Shown here piece after piece: positions 4,818 to 5,273 of a stretch of DNA of 5,273 nt (position 1 is its first letter; each line of letters begins with the position of its first letter). Source of the DNA: an uncultured bacterium (GTDB lineage: Bacteria > Bacillota > Clostridia > Lachnospirales > Lachnospiraceae); the NCBI GenBank assembly GCA_905215155.1, contig CAJMPJ010000085.1:1-5273 (forward strand), given 5' to 3'. Made by a program: the position numbers and the translations under genes. The notes under the pieces were generated by a model. It saw only the letters and a list, made by a program, of their open reading frames with translations. It was not told where the DNA came from and did not search any database.

Positions 4818-5273
4818 TTACTCCTTCCAATGTCCTTTATCTAAAATTTCTATTTGCTCTGTTGTCGCCGTTCCTGCTTTTCTCGCCGCAATTGAATCAT
4901 ACCATTTAGTTGCTGGTACCCAATCATCGCCTGCTAAAAATTCTGTGAATGGCTTTGTTCCACCGCTCCCTGGTTTGGTCCTTTGAATAACCCACGTATT
5001 TCCCTGAGTTTCAGGAGCACCTGGCGTTCTAGTATGCCATCTTGATTCATATTTATAAGTGCCATCATTCCATTTGTAAGAAATCTGCTCAAAACCAGTT
5101 TTGGATTGGGCTTTGTATGACGCACCTTCTGGTATTTCTATCGGAGATTTCTTCTGATATTCTTTTGCTATATTTGCGATTTCATCATCCGTTAATTCAG
5201 AAAATTTAAAGTTCTTACCCGAACCCTCGGCTTCAGAATCCCCCCCCTCTTTTGAACAAACAACTTTTTTCCC
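4818..5273 (-). CDS. Toxin C-terminal domain of unrecognised family (5' part outside window)
   Basis: The frame is open from the window edge for 151 codons to a TAA at 4818-4820, with no ATG, as expected for the tip of a large RHS-type toxin. Residues 1-19 (GKKVVCSKEGGDSEAEGSG) look like carrier linker. From residue 20 comes FKFSELTDDEIANIAKEYQ, then a conserved-looking core: FEQISYKWNDGTYKYESRWHTRTPGAPETQGNTWVIQR, followed by PGSGGTKPFTEFLAGDDWVP and a tail ARKAGTATTEQIEILDKGHW. The richness in W, H, R and K and the small size fit a nucleic-acid-acting toxin, with RWHT and GHW histidines as possible catalytic residues, but this is inference and I cannot name the family. The E-G-S-G linker matches the WHH toxin tip at the nucleotide level. 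An immunity candidate starts two bases after the stop. A run of eight G (5240-5247) lies in the linker and could be a frameshift hot spot. Confidence 0.75.
   Translation of the reverse strand, partial: GKKVVCSKEGGDSEAEGSGKNFKFSELTDDEIANIAKEYQKKSPIEIPEGASYKAQSKTGFEQISYKWNDGTYKYESRWHTRTPGAPETQGNTWVIQRTKPGSGGTKPFTEFLAGDDWVPATKWYDSIAARKAGTATTEQIEILDKGHWKE
5218..5228 (-). repeat. Toxin-junction repeat, copy 2
   Basis: It is identical over 11 nt to 1522-1532 and encodes the E-G-S-G linker just before the toxin domain. See copy 1 for interpretation. Confidence 0.5.

Noticed and set aside
4816..4830. TTG start at 4830 for the immunity gene
   Set aside because: It would overlap the toxin end and its own RBS; ATG 4815 has AAGGAG at the right distance.
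4934..5125. Minus-strand 63-codon open frame
   Set aside because: It is a shadow in another frame of the toxin domain 5273-4818, whose frame is open over the full length and ends at the coupled immunity gene.
1..5273. CRISPR array, tRNA or rRNA
   Set aside because: I saw no regularly spaced repeats and no tRNA- or rRNA-like sequence on either strand.

Overview
The window looks like an accessory region from a low-GC Gram-positive bacterium, most likely a gut-type Clostridia or Lachnospiraceae member. That assignment is inference from the AT-rich coding sequence, the strong AAGGAG-type ribosome binding sites, the IS110-type transposase and the RHS-like protein fragments. Every gene I can support lies on the minus strand, so the locus reads from high to low coordinates.

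The locus appears to be a polymorphic-toxin (RHS-type) array of toxin tips and immunity genes, partly broken up by mobile DNA. Reading 5'->3' on the minus strand: (1) a toxin C-terminal domain whose upstream part lies outside the window (5273-4818), with no ATG in its frame; (2) its tightly coupled acidic immunity candidate (4815-4435), closed by a strong hairpin terminator (4379-4416); (3) an orphan immunity gene resembling the CdiI ribonuclease-immunity family (4241-3894) with no toxin beside it and a 12-codon mini-ORF carrying the only good RBS; (4) about 1 kb without credible genes (3890-2853), holding GGGGTCG-type repeats, a perfect 16-bp terminator hairpin and a CCATGG-centred palindrome, interpreted as remains of insertion sequences; (5) an IS110-family transposase (2852-1626) cut by an in-frame amber codon; (6) a start-less HNH/WHH-type nuclease toxin tip (1571-1122); (7) its SUKH-superfamily immunity gene (1062-616); (8) a frameshifted RHS-core pseudogene (548-1) leaving the window, probably the beginning of another module.

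The two toxin tips share an identical 11-nt stretch (CCCGAACCCTC on the plus strand, at 1522-1532 and 5218-5228) that encodes E-G-S-G in frame in both. This fits a common junction at which different toxin domains were attached to a similar carrier. The immunity genes keep good ribosome binding sites while the WHH toxin tip and the RHS pieces have lost their starts or frames, the usual picture of a locus that keeps immunity while toxin parts decay. The best candidate for something undescribed is the 5273-4818 toxin domain with its 126-aa partner, neither of which I can place in a named family.
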